A stretch of 64,000 nucleotides of DNA from Candidatus Melainabacteria bacterium. GTDB lineage: Bacteria; Cyanobacteriota; Vampirovibrionia; Obscuribacterales; Obscuribacteraceae. Of the stretch, positions 18,535-28,420 are shown piece after piece. A program made the translations under genes and the position numbers. A model generated the notes under the pieces. It worked only from the letters and a program-made list of their open reading frames with translations, was not told the DNA's origin and did not search any database. Where the stretch lies: positions 62,001 to 126,000 of the forward strand of contig CP064963.1 in assembly GCA_016699165.1 (NCBI GenBank), given 5' to 3'. Positions within the stretch are counted from its first letter, which is position 1. Each line of letters opens with the position of its first letter.

Positions 18535-19854
18535 CTATAAAAACTTAAATAACAAAACGCTTGTGACTACAGGAGAGGTGCCGCTCTCTCCTCTGACAAG
18601 CTGGAAGCTCACCTGGCTCACTGGATATACGTAATTTTTTATCATTTTCTTTTCGGTCGAATTGTCTTTTACCTGAGGTTCTTCCAAAACGAAGGCAGGC
18701 TCACCGAATCGATTTTTCATTACAGCCATAGTGTCAGCCAGTCTGACATTTACCGCATCTGGAATGTACCTGTCGTCAAAAATGCGCAGGGCTTCGACCT
18801 GATTGGCTCTGGAGAATATCTGCAAAGTGGTCCGCTCACCCTTGCTTGATGGTTCTTGCAGAGAAAAGACTACCCATTCTTTATATTTGAAACTTTTGAA
18901 TTTGCTTTTTTGAGTTCCGTATTGCGACTTTAGATAACTGCTTACGTCGTTATTAGATGCTCCAAGTTGCAAGCCGGAAATACCAAATACCATGCTTGGT
19001 GGGTTGTAAGCAACAATCTGTTTTTGTTCTTTGGCGCTTTTCTTGTCGTCATACTCGCGAATGTGTTTGTAATAGGCCGGTTGGTCTAACTTCACAACCT
19101 GGCGCTTAGCTTTAGTTGCGGAGTTAGAAGGAGTGGAAGGAGTAAACGATTCTTCTGCATCGGACATTCGGCTTAATTGTTCGGCTTGGGCATCTTTGAT
19201 TGCACCGACCAAGGTGCGCATATTCGCCTCGTTTTTGGCTTGTGAAGCGCCACCACTTGCTGCACCATACTCGGTAATGCGTGGCGCATTCGAAATGACG
19301 ATACCCCTTTGACCGGAAGGACTGGCTGCTTGATTAGGTGTGGGTTCGTATGAGTTGGCGGCACGATCTAATTCATCAATTGTTTTGCTCAACTGATACA
19401 TTTTGGTGGAGCTAGCTATTAAATTGTCTGCTCTTGCTCTTGCCTTATTCACTGGAGCCTGACTTATGTAAGCTTGACTGGATGCGCTTTGTTTGCGCAT
19501 TTGAGGACGAATGGCAAGGGCGGGGTCGGTTAAGTTTTGACCAAATATTTGATTTGAGACGCTCTCTGCAGGTGGAGGAGGGGCGTAATTATTCATCGAT
19601 TGTTGCTGCATGGCAAGAGCCGGAACATTTCCTATGCGCTGCAAAATCCCAACCAGCAATTTTACTCCTGACTCGGGCGAGACGCTAACTTGAGGAACTG
19701 GTGGCGTCTTTTTAATTTGAAGCGATTTCTTGGTCGATTTGTCCTGCGCCTGGGCATTAGTGATCCAATAGTTTTTCGAGCCGAGCGAAAGCACAAGTAG
19801 TGGTATCACTATCATGGTTTTCAAAAATAAATGCTCGGTCGCTCTTTTGAACAT
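18535..19854 (-). CDS. Secreted protein of unknown function
   Basis: 439 residues with an N-terminal signal sequence ending near AQAQDKS (about residue 38). The middle is low-complexity, rich in Ser, Ala, Gln and Pro, and probably disordered. The C-terminal 150 residues look folded, starting at VFGISGLQLGASNNDVSSYL and containing a repeated pattern of strands. I do not recognise this domain. It lies 3 bases after the NarL-type regulator gene on the same strand, so the CHASE2 kinase, the regulator and this protein probably form one transcript. An output or sensor role is possible but unsupported. Confidence 0.72.
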   Translation of the reverse strand: MFKRATEHLFLKTMIVIPLLVLSLGSKNYWITNAQAQDKSTKKSLQIKKTPPVPQVSVSPESGVKLLVGILQRIGNVPALAMQQQSMNNYAPPPPAESVSNQIFGQNLTDPALAIRPQMRKQSASSQAYISQAPVNKARARADNLIASSTKMYQLSKTIDELDRAANSYEPTPNQAASPSGQRGIVISNAPRITEYGAASGGASQAKNEANMRTLVGAIKDAQAEQLSRMSDAEESFTPSTPSNSATKAKRQVVKLDQPAYYKHIREYDDKKSAKEQKQIVAYNPPSMVFGISGLQLGASNNDVSSYLKSQYGTQKSKFKSFKYKEWVVFSLQEPSSKGERTTLQIFSRANQVEALRIFDDRYIPDAVNVRLADTMAVMKNRFGEPAFVLEEPQVKDNSTEKKMIKNYVYPVSQVSFQLVRGESGTSPVVTSVLLFKFL

Positions 19855-19857
19855 TTG

Positions 19858-20574
19858 TTAGTTAGCCCTTGCTTGCGAACTCATGAGCTTGCTCTCCCAG
19901 TCTTCAAGCTCAGATTGATTAATTAGTCCTCGTTGATTAGATAAATATACCGCTCTGCATCTTTGATTGAATTCAGCTTCTCTAGACTCGCCTCTTCCTG
20001 GAATACTGAGCTTGGAATACAACGACTTCAATCTTGATTGTACTGCTTTTTCTGTCAAATAGAGTTGGCGCGCAATGGCTGAATCTGTCATCCCAAGCGC
20101 GATACAAATAAGTGCTTCATATTCGGCAGCAGTTAAACTTTGCGCTCTGTTTTGAGTGCGTTGAATGACGCGAGCAATACCTGGATGAATCCAGCAATCT
20201 CCAGAAAGTACAGCGCGAGCAGCTTCGAGTACTTGCTCATTAGATGCGTTCTTGAGTACATAGCCAAATGCACCATCGGGAGGGACGATTTTCCATAATT
20301 GTCTGACATAAACTTCGTCAGAAAAATTAGACAGGATAATCACACCTATTTCTGGATGCTCTTTTAAAATTTGTTCGGCCGCTTTGATGCCAGAGAGTAT
20401 GGGCATTTTGATATCTAGAAAAATCAGTTGGGGACGCAGTTTACTTGCAAGCTCCACTGCTTCCTGACCATTCGTTCCTTCATGAAACGGACCGTGAGCG
20501 GCAAGCTCATCGCAAAGCAAATCTTTCAACCATTTGCGGTCTCTTTGCTCATCGTCCACTAACAGAATTGTCAT
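19858..20574 (-). CDS. NarL/LuxR-family response regulator
   Basis: 238-residue regulator. The receiver has VDDEQRDR, phospho-acceptor Asp in IFLDIKMPILSG (about residue 55) and Lys in GYVLKNAS. A LuxR-type helix-turn-helix follows (about 145-200) with the segment MTDSAIARQLYLTEKAVQSRL. A further tail of about 35 residues is unassigned. The gene starts 10 bases after the CHASE2 histidine kinase, which is of the matching HisKA_3 class, so the two very probably form a cognate pair. The target genes are unknown; the adjacent secreted protein is one candidate. Confidence 0.92.
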   Translation of the reverse strand: MTILLVDDEQRDRKWLKDLLCDELAAHGPFHEGTNGQEAVELASKLRPQLIFLDIKMPILSGIKAAEQILKEHPEIGVIILSNFSDEVYVRQLWKIVPPDGAFGYVLKNASNEQVLEAARAVLSGDCWIHPGIARVIQRTQNRAQSLTAAEYEALICIALGMTDSAIARQLYLTEKAVQSRLKSLYSKLSIPGRGESREAEFNQRCRAVYLSNQRGLINQSELEDWESKLMSSQARAN

Positions 20575-20584
20575 TTATTTGTCC

Positions 20585-22546
20585 TCAACCTTTTAGAATA
20601 GGAATTTTTAGTGTCAATTGGGTGCCTGATTCAAACTTGCTTGGCTCGGACCAGTTCACTTCAGCACCAATGAATTGGGCGCGTTGCTTGATATTGAGCA
20701 GACCGTGCGAATCTACGTTGATTCGTTTTTGATCCATTCCAACGCCGTTGTCTAATACTTTGATTACCAGAAACTCTTCTTCTGGTTTGATTTCTACTTC
20801 TACCAGACTTGCTCTGGAGTGCTTTCCGACATTGTTCAAGCTCTCCTGCACGATTCTATAAAGTTGCAATTTAGTATTTTCGCTTAATTCACTTTCGCTG
20901 TTGTCGCCAGCATCTAAAAAGTTGGCACTGATATTGGTATCGCGCTCAAGCACATGCAACAAATTTTCTAAAGCAGGTCTAAATCCCATTGTTTCTAAAA
21001 CAGATGGGTGCAAGTCGTTTATGACGCGGCGCATTTCAACAAGTGTGTTATCCAGTTTAGAGCGTAGCTCCAAAGGCAAACTGTTGTCTGGCATCTGCTT
21101 GGATAAATCATCAGCAATGCGTGCGGCAGAGGACAGGGCGGGGAGTGTTTCGTCGTGCAAATCTTCGGCGATACGTCTGCGCTCTTGCTCGGCTCTGAAT
21201 TGCATGGTCTCGCGTGCTTGAGCAAGCTCTCTGTTGCGCACACGTAAGTCTGTGTCTAAAAAAATCACGGTACCAAATACATATGCAAAACACAAAACAG
21301 CAAGAATAGGTGTCACTACAAAATTGATTTGTAATACCTGAAATAACACTTGGGAAAAAATAAGAGCCGATGCACCTATAGCAAGAAAGGCATAACTACG
21401 TCGTCCCAGCGGAAGAACTGCAGCAAGAGCGCCAAGCAATCCACCTAAGAAAACGAGCAGGTGGTGATACCAATTCTTGGAAAAACTGTAGATGATTTGG
21501 TTCTTGTGGATAGTGTTAGTAGCGTCTGCTTGTATTTGGGCGTGCATTACATTTCGTGCCAGTGGTGTGCGTACTTTGGGCGTGTTATCTTGCTTTTGGG
21601 TGTATTTGGTACCGATTATTACCACTTTGTCCTGGAAGGCACCAGTGGGAATTGTTTTACTGTTATTGTTTAGAATATCTCTCGTTTGATAGGTATCATA
21701 TTTGGTGCCGCGAAAATTTATGTAGACGGGCAAATTGTCTGCTTTATATTTTGGAATTTGACCAAGTGTCGGACCTACGCCAGCTTTACTTGTCAAAAGT
21801 CCTGCAACCACTTTGGGCAGAGGTTCGTACAAAGCGATGTCGCTTTCATATTCTAAGCTTTTAAAATCAAAAGCGGAAGATTTATCGAGTTCAGAAACCG
21901 CGTCTGTATCTTGGTTATATATAGGTAGCTGACAAACTAGACCATTTGATTCCTGCACTAGAAAGTCGTAGGCGCAGGCGCTCGAGGCCTGGCGCAGGTC
22001 CATCGATGGAAAATCCGATGGGTCCTCAAGATTGCCTAATAATGCCAAAACTATATTGGATCTATATTGCCTGAAAACCTTGACAAGGCGCGGATCTGCT
22101 TTTCCTGCAAGATCTAAATCAACCACGATAAGCAAAGGGTCCGACCGCTCAATTGCCGGGATTAATCTGGTCAAAACTTCCTGGATAGGACTTGGTCCGC
22201 CTTCGCTCGATTCTTGCTCTAAATCGAACTGGTCGTCGTCGTCATATGAGACTATAACTATGTCTTGAGACTTGGGGCGCCCAAAAATTCGCGAATTGAT
22301 TGTGTAAGCTACTTTATATCGCCATTCGAGCAAGCTGTGCTCAATGGTGTCGAGTACGGGCGATTCGGCTAGTAGTAAGGTGGATAAGCAGCCTGCCATG
22401 GTTCCCCAGAACAATCTTTGAAAAAGAATACCTTCCATCTGGCCCGAGCCAGTAATAGGTCCAGTCCCGGGACTTTGTCCGGAACCGCTTTTCGCCAGAA
22501 TCGATGATGGTCGAACCCAGGCAGAAACAGACCTCAAGATACCCAT
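20585..22546 (-). CDS. CHASE2-domain sensor histidine kinase (NarL-type)
   Basis: 653-residue inner-membrane kinase. A membrane helix near 45-62 precedes a periplasmic CHASE2 domain (about 65-340) with IVIVSYDDDDQF and VVIIGTKYTQKQD, as is usual in this family. Three further membrane helices (about 350-425) follow. The HisKA_3 dimerisation helix carries the phospho-acceptor His in RRRIAEDLHDETLPALSS (about 462), and the ATPase domain has the segment ESLNNVGKHS and DNGVGMD. The signal sensed by CHASE2 is not known. The first 36 residues are Gly/Ser-rich and could be untranslated if Met37 is used. It is divergent from the VIT/VWA gene. Confidence 0.93.
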   Translation of the reverse strand: MGILRSVSAWVRPSSILAKSGSGQSPGTGPITGSGQMEGILFQRLFWGTMAGCLSTLLLAESPVLDTIEHSLLEWRYKVAYTINSRIFGRPKSQDIVIVSYDDDDQFDLEQESSEGGPSPIQEVLTRLIPAIERSDPLLIVVDLDLAGKADPRLVKVFRQYRSNIVLALLGNLEDPSDFPSMDLRQASSACAYDFLVQESNGLVCQLPIYNQDTDAVSELDKSSAFDFKSLEYESDIALYEPLPKVVAGLLTSKAGVGPTLGQIPKYKADNLPVYINFRGTKYDTYQTRDILNNNSKTIPTGAFQDKVVIIGTKYTQKQDNTPKVRTPLARNVMHAQIQADATNTIHKNQIIYSFSKNWYHHLLVFLGGLLGALAAVLPLGRRSYAFLAIGASALIFSQVLFQVLQINFVVTPILAVLCFAYVFGTVIFLDTDLRVRNRELAQARETMQFRAEQERRRIAEDLHDETLPALSSAARIADDLSKQMPDNSLPLELRSKLDNTLVEMRRVINDLHPSVLETMGFRPALENLLHVLERDTNISANFLDAGDNSESELSENTKLQLYRIVQESLNNVGKHSRASLVEVEIKPEEEFLVIKVLDNGVGMDQKRINVDSHGLLNIKQRAQFIGAEVNWSEPSKFESGTQLTLKIPILKG

Positions 22547-22739
22547 TTTTTGAGCAGACCTCCTGCTCCAAGATTAGTCTAGCTTTGCGGGGATGGCAAA
22601 TCCCCAGGGGGAAACAACTAATAATACTAGGGATAACACTGAATCTAAAGCCAGGTTGCCCACGCTTACATCGGCGAGTCGCTCAAGTATGCTGAGAAAG
22701 TAGCAAATCAAAACTCGATGCATGGAGCTGGGAGGCAGT

Positions 22740-25187
22740 ATGCGCAAAATCCTTGGACTCGCCCTTTCGTTTGGAATTTTAACCCTTCAGGCGCCAATGG
22801 CATCGGCAACCGGATTTCTATATGTAGATTCCACTTTTCACTCACTGCCCAATGTACGAATCGGTTTCCCCAACCCAAATCCCACTAATCCGACGACGCG
22901 GCCTCTCTTACATGGTTCTGTCCAGACCGGCGTTTATCTTGATGCTCAAGATATAAAAGTAGAGATTTTCGACCAGGTCGCAAAGACATATATCAAACAG
23001 ACATTCAAAAATGATACTGACAAAGTTTTGTCCGGGACCTATTTGTTTCCACTTCCTGACGATGCGACGTTCAGTTCGTTTTCTCTACATATAGATGGAA
23101 AACCAGTCGAAGGAAAAATTTTGGAAAAGGCTGAAGCCACAGCGCAGTACGAAGCCATCGTGCGCAAGATGATCGACCCTGGCTTGCTTGAATATGCAGA
23201 CTATAAAACTGTCAGAGCGCGCATTTATCCCATTCCTGCGCACGGCTCTAAAACAGTCGAGCTTGAATACACTCAACTGCTTAAAGCCAATGGCGGCATC
23301 GTTTCCTATAAATATCCACTGCGCCAGACAAATAAAGATGCAGTCTCAGAGACCAATTTGAATGTTTCTATAAAGGGCAAACAAGGAATTCGCACAATCT
23401 GGTCGCCTACTCATCATATTTCTATGACTCGCAAAAACGAGCATCAAGCCACGGTTACTTTTAACGAAAAAAATGGCACAGACGAAAAAGACTTCTTGCT
23501 CAGCTACGTTTTGTCAGCAAGCGAACTTGCCACTAATCTGCAAGCTCACAAGAAAGACAACGAAGATGGTTACTTCTTGCTTGCTATCTCACCGCCCATT
23601 GCAAGTAAATCGGCAGTGGCAAAAGACATAGTAATTGTTGCAGACACATCTGGCTCGATGGCTGGAGAATGGCTTGACCAGAGCAAAAAGTCGCTCAAAT
23701 ATATGGTCAATTCTTTAAATGCAGGCGACAAATTTAACATCATTCAGTTCAACACAGATGCAGACGCGTTTGAGGATCATTTGCTTGAAGCCACTAAAGA
23801 AAATAAAGCTAAAGCAATTTCTTATATCGACGATCTAGAAGCGCATGGTGGCACAAACCTAGCCGATGCTGTTTCGCTTGGAGCGTCTATGTTTCAAGCT
23901 GGCAATAAACGACCTTCGTACATGATCATGATGACTGATGGTGAGCCAACTGTAGGCAAAACTGGTCACAAAGAAATTGCTAATTTGCTTACTTCTAAAC
24001 CAGATCTGCGCGTGTTTAATTTAGGTATTGGATACGATATCAATACTCAGTTGTTAGATAAAATCGCAAGCAATCATCATGGCACTGCACAATTTGTAGA
24101 ACCGGGCGAGAATCTGGAAACGGCTCTGTCAGGGCTTTACGACAAGATTCGCAATCCAATTATGTCTGATGTGAAAATTTCATATGAAGGCATAACTGTC
24201 AAAGATGTTTATCCCCGATCTGTAAAAGATATGTTCGCTAATACGCAAGTGATGCTTGTCGGCAAATACAAAGGAACGGGTGAAGCCAAAATAAAAATCA
24301 CAGGAAATGTAAGTGGTGCTCCAAAGACATTTCAATTTCCGCTTTCTTTTCCAGAAAAAGATCTGGCGGCAAATTATTTGCCCAGGCTTTGGGCTATGCG
24401 CAGAGTTGGTCACTTAACTGAAGTGGCAAAAGAAAATGGCAACACCCAAGAAATTGTGGACGAAATTATGGCGCTCTCTCGCCAACACGGCATAGTCACA
24501 GCTTATTCTTCATATCTAGTGACCGAGCCTAATTCGACTGCTATGCCAGTGCGACCGATGCCGTTTGGCCGACCGATGCCGATGGCTGCGCAAGAATCGA
24601 TGGTGCGCGGTAACCTGATGAGACGCAGCGCTCCAGGACTTGCCGGTGGCGGCGGTAGCTCTGATCGAGGTGCACGCTTCTCCTTTGCTCCAAACGCTGC
24701 GCCGCTTCCAGAAACCTCGATGGGGCGCAATGTGTCTAGATTGGCAATGGCAAAGACTGGAGGCGATAACTTCTACATGGCTCGCGATGAACGCCAGAAA
24801 GACGCTGGCGCCAAGCAGCTTCTCGATATGATGGCCGATAAAGAAGAGAAGGGAGAAAAGGCTGTACATTTCAAAAAGGTTCAGTCTAAACTAAAGACCG
24901 ACACATATGTGGAAGGGGATGGATCCTCTATATCGGAGACAAAGATTGTCGACGATAAGACTTTTCGACTGAAAAATGGCTCTTGGGTCGATGATGCCCT
25001 TGCCGTTTTCAAAGGCAAAACAGAAAAAGTCGAATTTGCAAGCAAACGCTATTTCGAATTGATCAAAGAATTTCCTGGTATCGGCAAATACTTAGCCGTG
25101 GGTAAAAGCGTTACTCTTGTCTTTAAAGGAACTTGTTTCAAGATATCTGGAGAAGGCGCTGGTCTGACGGAAGATTCGCGTGGATAG
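22740..25187 (+). CDS. Secreted VIT and von Willebrand A domain protein
   Basis: 815-residue exported protein. A signal peptide ends near ASATG. A VIT domain (about 45-175) precedes a VWA domain (about 295-470) with an intact metal-ion adhesion site: DTSGSMAG, the Thr in GGTNLADAV and the Asp in MMTDGEPTVG. This arrangement is that of the inter-alpha-trypsin inhibitor heavy-chain family, used for protein binding and adhesion. A Gly/Pro/Met-rich linker (about 590-650) leads to an unrecognised C-terminal region. I choose ATG 22740 because GGAGG lies four bases upstream; an in-frame ATG at 22722 lacks a site. No membrane anchor follows the signal peptide. The gene is convergent with polA. Confidence 0.9.
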   Translation: MRKILGLALSFGILTLQAPMASATGFLYVDSTFHSLPNVRIGFPNPNPTNPTTRPLLHGSVQTGVYLDAQDIKVEIFDQVAKTYIKQTFKNDTDKVLSGTYLFPLPDDATFSSFSLHIDGKPVEGKILEKAEATAQYEAIVRKMIDPGLLEYADYKTVRARIYPIPAHGSKTVELEYTQLLKANGGIVSYKYPLRQTNKDAVSETNLNVSIKGKQGIRTIWSPTHHISMTRKNEHQATVTFNEKNGTDEKDFLLSYVLSASELATNLQAHKKDNEDGYFLLAISPPIASKSAVAKDIVIVADTSGSMAGEWLDQSKKSLKYMVNSLNAGDKFNIIQFNTDADAFEDHLLEATKENKAKAISYIDDLEAHGGTNLADAVSLGASMFQAGNKRPSYMIMMTDGEPTVGKTGHKEIANLLTSKPDLRVFNLGIGYDINTQLLDKIASNHHGTAQFVEPGENLETALSGLYDKIRNPIMSDVKISYEGITVKDVYPRSVKDMFANTQVMLVGKYKGTGEAKIKITGNVSGAPKTFQFPLSFPEKDLAANYLPRLWAMRRVGHLTEVAKENGNTQEIVDEIMALSRQHGIVTAYSSYLVTEPNSTAMPVRPMPFGRPMPMAAQESMVRGNLMRRSAPGLAGGGGSSDRGARFSFAPNAAPLPETSMGRNVSRLAMAKTGGDNFYMARDERQKDAGAKQLLDMMADKEEKGEKAVHFKKVQSKLKTDTYVEGDGSSISETKIVDDKTFRLKNGSWVDDALAVFKGKTEKVEFASKRYFELIKEFPGIGKYLAVGKSVTLVFKGTCFKISGEGAGLTEDSRG

Positions 25188-25245
25188 GCAATTTCGACCG
25201 CACGATCTTACGTAACTTGCAGGTCTCTTTTTCATTCTGTTTCAT

Positions 25246-25311
25246 CAGGTATTAAAAGCGCACATATTTTCTGACGAAAACGTGAGAATTTCTGTGGCTT
25301 TTTAATACCTG
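25246..25311. repeat. Long imperfect inverted repeat between convergent genes
   Basis: The arms CAGGTATTAAAAGC (25246-25259) and its complement with one extra T (25297-25311) pair across about 37 bases that can themselves pair partially. It lies between the 3' ends of the VIT/VWA gene and polA, where a terminator is expected. There is no GC-rich stem followed by a U-tract, so it is not a classic terminator. Confidence 0.55.
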
Positions 25312-25395
25312 CAGAACAATTAGAAAAAAGGCTTACACTAAAGTCCGTAAGATTTTAAATTATTTCGAATAGCGCAAGTTTTGTTGGTATCTAAT

Positions 25396-28300
25396 TTACT
25401 TGGCTTCCATCCAGTTCTTGCCTGAATGGATATCAACTTTTAATGGCACTTTCAATGGCTGATTCATTTGCATACAGTCAACGACGAGTTGTTTCACTTC
25501 GTCGAGCTCTTCGTCTGGTACTTCAAGCACCAGTTCATCGTGTACTTGTAAAATGAGCTTGGCTTTTAGTTTGGATTCACGCAATCGTCTATCAAGTTCT
25601 ATCATGGCAAGCTTAATTAAGTCGGCGGCACTGCCTTGAATAGGGGCATTACATGCGGCGCGCTCGTCTTGGCGACGCAACATATTATTAGGATCGTTCA
25701 AGCGTTGGAAATAACGTTTGCGTCCCCAAAGTGTGGTGACATAACCGTTGCGACGGGCTTCTTCAATAGTTTGAGTCAAGAAGTTTTTGACGCGTGGGTA
25801 GCGACTGAAATACTTATCTATAAAAGATTGAGCTTCTTTGTTTGAGATGCCCAAATCTTGAGCGGTGGCGAAGGCGCCTTGTTGATATACAAGTGCGAAG
25901 TTCAACGTTTTGCCAGTGCCACGCATGGCAGAGGTAACATCGGTGTGGTGAACGTCGAAAATTTCCATGGCAGTTCTTAAGTGAATGTCCTGGTCTTTTT
26001 CAAAAGCGTCAATCAAAATTTCATCTGAGCTCATGTGAGCAAGCATGCGCAATTCAATTTGCGAATAGTCGGCTGATACAAGAGAAGAATTCTTGTCACC
26101 AGCAATGAAAGAGCGTCTTATGCGTCTTCCCAGTTCTGTTCTAATTGGAATATTTTGTAAGTTTGGATTAGAACTGGACAAGCGTCCGGTCGATGCCACA
26201 GTCTGATTGAACTCGCCGTGCAGTCTGTTGTCGCGCTCTATAACTTGTCTGGGGAAAGAATCGACATAAGTCGATTTTAGTTTGGCGATGTGTCTGTATT
26301 CAAGAATTTTGGATACGATAGGATGGTCATTTACTAGAGATTCGAGCACCGAAGCATCGGTTGAAAAGCCGGTTTTGGTTTTAGTGCTAGTTTTAAGTCC
26401 TAATTTTTCAAATAGAATTTTTTGCAATTGCAGTGGGCTACCAATATTGAAAGCACCATCTGCTAAAGCGAAAATCTCTCCTTCCAAGCGTGCAAGTTCT
26501 GAGGCGAGCTCTTTTGAAAAGGCGCTTAAATAGTCGAGATCGAGGGCGACCCCATTTTGTTCTAATCTGGATAATACAGCCGATAATGGAATTTCCATCT
26601 CGTGCAAAAGATAAGTCTGTTCTTCATCCATTATTTGCAAATAATAGCGAGCAAGTTCAAAACTCACACGCGCATCGTCGCAGGCATAAGACGCCATTCT
26701 GTCGATGGGAACCTGATTTACGCTTACTTGCGATTTGCCTTTGCCTAAGATATCGACTTGAGGCACCATCTGGTGATTGAAAACGCGGTCAGCTTGTTCT
26801 TTCAATCCGTGCTTGTTGTCTGGGTTAATGATATAACTTGCAAGCATTGGGTCGAAAGAAACGGGACCAAAATCAATGTCATAAAGCGAAAGTACATTTT
26901 GCTCAAACTTGGCATTGTAAGCAATCTTTCCCGTTTCGCTCGATTCAAGCACCGGTTTTAAAATGGCCATGGCATCATCGTGATCCATTTGACCAATTGC
27001 AGAAATGGTTTGATGACCAAGTGGAATATATGCGGTCTCAACTTTTCCTTTGCCACCATCCAGCGCCCACGCTAGCGAAATGCCGACAATGCTTGTGTTG
27101 AGACTTTCAGAACTTGTAGTTTCAAGATTTATACTAAAGTCTTTTGATGCAACCAGCTGAGCGACTAATTCTTGCAATTCTTCTGGTTTGGAAATTATTC
27201 TTGGCTCTGTAATTGGCTCAAGCTTTGGTGCGGGCGGAAGTTCTTTTATAACAAGTACTTTGGTTACGACTTCGACCGCTTCAGCAACTGCAACAGCTCC
27301 GGCACTTCCGTAATTTGCTGAACTCGCTTCAGTATCAGAATTAGAATCTGAGTCTGAAGTATTGAGCGTCAGCTGTCTGTCTTTTTTGATTTTCGTTGTA
27401 TGTGGAGGACCGTCGCCGTCGTCTATCATGCCCACTTCTGCAGGTGTGATTGGTGGCACGTCGATTTTGTTTAAGGCTTCGATATATTTGAGTTCGAGCG
27501 CGCCATGCTCTTCTACAGATATTGGAGCAAGTTTTACAAGAGCGCGTGGGATGCGTTGAACAAGCGATTTAAATGCCAGACTTTTAAAATATTTGCCGGC
27601 TTCATTAATATCTGGTTCGTGCATAGTGAGCTCGCCACCTTTTAATTCAAGTGGCACTTTTAAATCAATGGTGGCAAGACGCTGACTCATGTAAGCCAAT
27701 TCTTTGCCAGTTCTCAACTTTTCGTTTAAAGCTTTAGCTGTGACTTTATCTATGTTTTCGTAGATGCCATCGATTGAGCCAAAATCGCTCAATAGTTTTT
27801 GTGCAGTCTTAGGACCGATGCCTCTAATACCGGGAATACAATCAGATGTATCGCCGCAGAGACCTTTATAATCGATTATTTGCTCTGGCCAGACGCCAAG
27901 CTTTTCGAAGACTTCGGCACGTTGATACATTTTGAGACCGGTTTTGCCAGGCATCAACACTTCGACTGAACCACATGTGGTGTCGACTAATTGGAAAATA
28001 TCCTGGTCGCCTGTGAGCACCACAACACGTTTTCCCTCATCGCAATAACGCTTGGCGAGAGTTCCAATTATGTCATCGGCTTCAAATCCGGGCAGTTCAA
28101 GAACTGGTATTCCCAGTACATCGACCCCTTTTTTAATTAGTGGCCATTGAATAGCTAAATCAGCTGGCATTTCCAATCGATTAGCTTTGTAGCCGTCGTA
28201 TTCGTTGTGGCGAAAAGTCGGAGTAGAGGTGTCAAAACACACAGCAATTTTGTCTGGATGCTGACGTTCTATTAAATCGAAAAATGAATTGAAAAATCCA

Positions 28301-28419
28301 AGAATTGCCCAGGTTGGCACACCGGTTTTAGTTCTAAGTCCACTTGTGAAAAGAGCAAAGAATGAGCGAAAGGCAAGAGAGCTGCCGTCTACTAAAACCA
28401 GTGTTTCCATTTCTGCCAT
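25396..28419 (-). CDS. polA: DNA polymerase I
   Basis: 1007-residue repair and Okazaki-fragment polymerase. Residues about 1-300 are the 5' nuclease, with the Asp-rich centres in VVVLTGDQDIFQL and GLCGDTSDCIPGI. A low-complexity linker of about 80 residues (325-410) is longer than usual. The 3'-5' exonuclease-like domain (about 410-600) shows altered catalytic positions by eye: the usual DTE reads NLE, the Asp of KYD reads Glu (KFE), and the last Asp is retained in YACDDARV. The polymerase has motif A in SADYSQIELRMLAH, motif B in RGTGKTLNFALVY and motif C in QVHDELVLEVP. It lies 1 base before the phosphatase-fold gene, on the same strand. Confidence 0.96.
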   Translation of the reverse strand: MAEMETLVLVDGSSLAFRSFFALFTSGLRTKTGVPTWAILGFFNSFFDLIERQHPDKIAVCFDTSTPTFRHNEYDGYKANRLEMPADLAIQWPLIKKGVDVLGIPVLELPGFEADDIIGTLAKRYCDEGKRVVVLTGDQDIFQLVDTTCGSVEVLMPGKTGLKMYQRAEVFEKLGVWPEQIIDYKGLCGDTSDCIPGIRGIGPKTAQKLLSDFGSIDGIYENIDKVTAKALNEKLRTGKELAYMSQRLATIDLKVPLELKGGELTMHEPDINEAGKYFKSLAFKSLVQRIPRALVKLAPISVEEHGALELKYIEALNKIDVPPITPAEVGMIDDGDGPPHTTKIKKDRQLTLNTSDSDSNSDTEASSANYGSAGAVAVAEAVEVVTKVLVIKELPPAPKLEPITEPRIISKPEELQELVAQLVASKDFSINLETTSSESLNTSIVGISLAWALDGGKGKVETAYIPLGHQTISAIGQMDHDDAMAILKPVLESSETGKIAYNAKFEQNVLSLYDIDFGPVSFDPMLASYIINPDNKHGLKEQADRVFNHQMVPQVDILGKGKSQVSVNQVPIDRMASYACDDARVSFELARYYLQIMDEEQTYLLHEMEIPLSAVLSRLEQNGVALDLDYLSAFSKELASELARLEGEIFALADGAFNIGSPLQLQKILFEKLGLKTSTKTKTGFSTDASVLESLVNDHPIVSKILEYRHIAKLKSTYVDSFPRQVIERDNRLHGEFNQTVASTGRLSSSNPNLQNIPIRTELGRRIRRSFIAGDKNSSLVSADYSQIELRMLAHMSSDEILIDAFEKDQDIHLRTAMEIFDVHHTDVTSAMRGTGKTLNFALVYQQGAFATAQDLGISNKEAQSFIDKYFSRYPRVKNFLTQTIEEARRNGYVTTLWGRKRYFQRLNDPNNMLRRQDERAACNAPIQGSAADLIKLAMIELDRRLRESKLKAKLILQVHDELVLEVPDEELDEVKQLVVDCMQMNQPLKVPLKVDIHSGKNWMEAK

Positions 28420-28420
28420 A

